Shown: piece by piece, positions 62,622 through 64,000 of the stretch | How the letters are laid out: each line of letters opens with the position of its first letter | How positions within the stretch are numbered: the stretch's first letter is position 1 | Origin: Vibrio neonatus | Lineage (GTDB): Bacteria > Pseudomonadota > Gammaproteobacteria > Enterobacterales > Vibrionaceae | Reading direction: 5' to 3' | DNA: 64,000 nt | Assembly: GCF_024346975.1 (NCBI RefSeq) | Contig: NZ_AP024885.1 | Span: 930,001 to 994,000 of the forward strand | Notes under the pieces: generated by a model | Databases searched by the model: none | What the model was told of the DNA's origin: nothing | The model's input: only the letters and a program-made list of their open reading frames with translations | Position numbers and translations under genes: made by a program

Positions 62622-63514
62622 TGAATTTACTTTCAATATTTTCTGATCGCAGACTGTGGATACTCATTGTTTTAATCGCAATGGTGTTTTTTATTGTTGA
62701 TTTGTTTTACCTATCGGTGCGAAGAAAGAAAATGCTTGCCAAAGTTAACTTAAAGAAAAGTGACTCTGAGCAAGATAAGAATCATTGGTTGCAGTCTATA
62801 TCGGGAGCATTAAACAAAATATTCTCAGGCGATGAAGATGATATCAAAGCGAAGTTTATCGCCGCTGGATTTTATAATGGCGCTAAATACGCCAGTTACT
62901 TTATGCCAGTAAAATATGGCGCGCTTATTCTTGGTGGTATAGCGATTTATCTACTTGGCTTAGAAAAGCATTGGTCTAGCACCTCGTACATTATCTATGG
63001 CAGTTTATGGTTGCTATTTACCTTAATATTCCCTGATTCATTCTTAGCCAGTAGAGCAAAGAACCTTAAACATAAAATTTCGGGAAATTTACCTTATCTA
63101 TTAGATTTAATGGCGGTGTGCGTACAAACCGGCATGACAATAGAAGCGGCAATGCAATATCTCTCTTTAGAGATGAAAGGCTTTGATGATGATATTAGTT
63201 ATTTACTAGATAAAACCAATGATAGAGCTCGCATTGTGGGAATGGAACGCTCTCTTGATGAGTTGCAAATCCGCGTACCGACAACTGAAATTCAGAGCTT
63301 TGTTATGACGTTAAAACAAAGCATGCACCACGGCACGTCTATTTACCAAGTGCTTTCTACGCTTTCGTCGGATATGCGTGAAGTGCAAGTTTTGGAACTG
63401 GAAGAGAAGGTGGGTAAGCTATCTTCTAAAATGTCCATTCCGCTTATTCTATTTATTATGGTGCCTATTGTTATTTTGATAGCGGCTCCGGGTGTTATGA
63501 GGATGCTATTGTAA
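62621..63514 (+). CDS. tadC: Tad platform protein TadC
   Basis: 297 residues. GspF-like domain with membrane helices at both ends; LDLMAVCVQTGMTIEAAMQ and SMHHGTSIYQVLSTLSSDM are typical. Pairs with TadB. The stop overlaps the next ATG by one base. Confidence 0.92.
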   Translation: MNLLSIFSDRRLWILIVLIAMVFFIVDLFYLSVRRKKMLAKVNLKKSDSEQDKNHWLQSISGALNKIFSGDEDDIKAKFIAAGFYNGAKYASYFMPVKYGALILGGIAIYLLGLEKHWSSTSYIIYGSLWLLFTLIFPDSFLASRAKNLKHKISGNLPYLLDLMAVCVQTGMTIEAAMQYLSLEMKGFDDDISYLLDKTNDRARIVGMERSLDELQIRVPTTEIQSFVMTLKQSMHHGTSIYQVLSTLSSDMREVQVLELEEKVGKLSSKMSIPLILFIMVPIVILIAAPGVMRMLL

Positions 63515-64000
63515 TGACAATTATTCGAATATTCGCTGCATTAGCTTGTATGTTTTTATTTGGCTGTGCTTCGCAACCAAATAGTGAACAAAAAGCTTTT
63601 GCCAGCAGTGAGAAAATTTATTTAGTCAGTCATAACTACCGAAAGTTAATTGATTTATATAAAGATGAGCTTAAAAAAGAGCCCGATAATATCGAGTTAA
63701 AGACTAAGTTAATCCGTACTTACCTGAGCTTTAACGATAACGACTCAGCAAGATATTACCTCAATGAGCTTATCAAAAATCAATCAAAGCCTAATCCAGA
63801 TCTTTATTATCTTGACGGTTTGGCTTACTACCAAGCCTCTGATTTTTCTTCGGCCAAAGAGTCTTTAGAAAAAGCGTTAGAAATTAAAAACTATCAAGGA
63901 GAGTCTTCTCATCTAACGGAAGATATTTCGGGTGATATTTATAATTTAAAAGGGATAGTAGAGGCTTCGCAAGGGGATTTAAAAGCGGCTAAGTCTGACT
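63514..64000 (+). CDS. tadD: TadD TPR lipoprotein (partial, cut by window end)
   Basis: 162 codons are visible, open to the window edge. Lipoprotein signal ending LFGCASQ (Cys17), then TPR-like helical repeats (YYLDGLAYYQASDFSSAKES, LKGIVEASQGDLKAAKS). TadD is the TPR pilotin-like partner of the Tad machine; order after tadC fits the Tad locus. The 3' end lies outside the window. Confidence 0.85.
   Translation, partial: MTIIRIFAALACMFLFGCASQPNSEQKAFASSEKIYLVSHNYRKLIDLYKDELKKEPDNIELKTKLIRTYLSFNDNDSARYYLNELIKNQSKPNPDLYYLDGLAYYQASDFSSAKESLEKALEIKNYQGESSHLTEDISGDIYNLKGIVEASQGDLKAAKSD

Noticed and set aside
1..64000. CRISPR array, riboswitch, prophage or integron cassette array
   Set aside because: No spaced direct repeats of CRISPR type, no riboswitch core I could recognise, no phage structural genes, and no attC sites. 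The CatB-like gene has hairpins near it, but these do not have the attC layout.

Overview
The window reads as chromosomal DNA of a marine gammaproteobacterium of the Vibrionaceae, most likely a Vibrio. The reasons are paired tRNA-Tyr genes, a ChiA-type secreted chitinase, a PL6 alginate-lyase-like lipoprotein beside a KdgM-like porin, a CatB-type acetyltransferase next to hairpin repeats, DUF3622 and DUF1244 proteins, and a complete-looking Tad/Flp pilus locus. Species cannot be fixed from the sequence alone.

Layout. 0-5 kb: two tandem tRNA-Tyr genes (minus) and an RND efflux pair (adaptor plus pump). 5-10 kb: an AlkA-like glycosylase, a small outer-membrane barrel, a DUF1244 protein with a probable TTG start, and a large chitinase. 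10-16.5 kb: a Cds1-type cysteine desulfhydrase divergent from a DecR-like Lrp regulator, then putP, tesB, an alkyltransferase-like repair protein, a membrane protein and 4.5S RNA (ffs). DecR, TesB, Atl and ffs also lie close together in E. coli. 16.8-27.7 kb is an accessory region: a GIY-YIG (T5orf172) protein, an hsdS remnant split by an IS256-family element, a two-gene DUF262/DUF1524 (GmrSD-like) restriction cassette, an alginate lyase and a DUF1778/GNAT toxin-antitoxin pair. 27.8-33.5 kb: a LysR regulator followed by exported proteins (porin, glycine-zipper protein, small secreted proteins, exported metallo-beta-lactamase-fold enzyme, His-rich protein). Three of these genes share an upstream sequence element.

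33.6-43.6 kb: an RluA-type pseudouridine synthase, a two-gene FtsZ/tubulin-like operon (one complete GTPase-like protein and one apparently GTP-site-deficient partner), a SigZ-like sigma factor, two small conserved proteins, a MITE-like repeat, and an SmdA/SmdB-like heterodimeric ABC exporter followed by a eukaryotic-type glutathione synthetase. 43.7-54.7 kb: a 1.46-kilo-residue repeat-bearing lipoprotein with an HEKSH zinc-protease motif, a YdjM-like membrane protein, an M19 dipeptidase homologue that lacks expected metal ligands, an AraC regulator, a CatB-like acetyltransferase, and a small AT-rich island with three long near-perfect hairpin repeats. 55.7-64 kb: flp-tadV-rcpC-rcpA-rcpB-tadZ-tadA-tadB-tadC-tadD, with tadD cut by the window end.

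The strongest candidate for an undescribed system is the FtsZ-like pair at 34.6-36.4 kb. Secondary candidates are the glutathione synthetase/ABC exporter operon and the exported-protein genes sharing the GTGAGGTT element.
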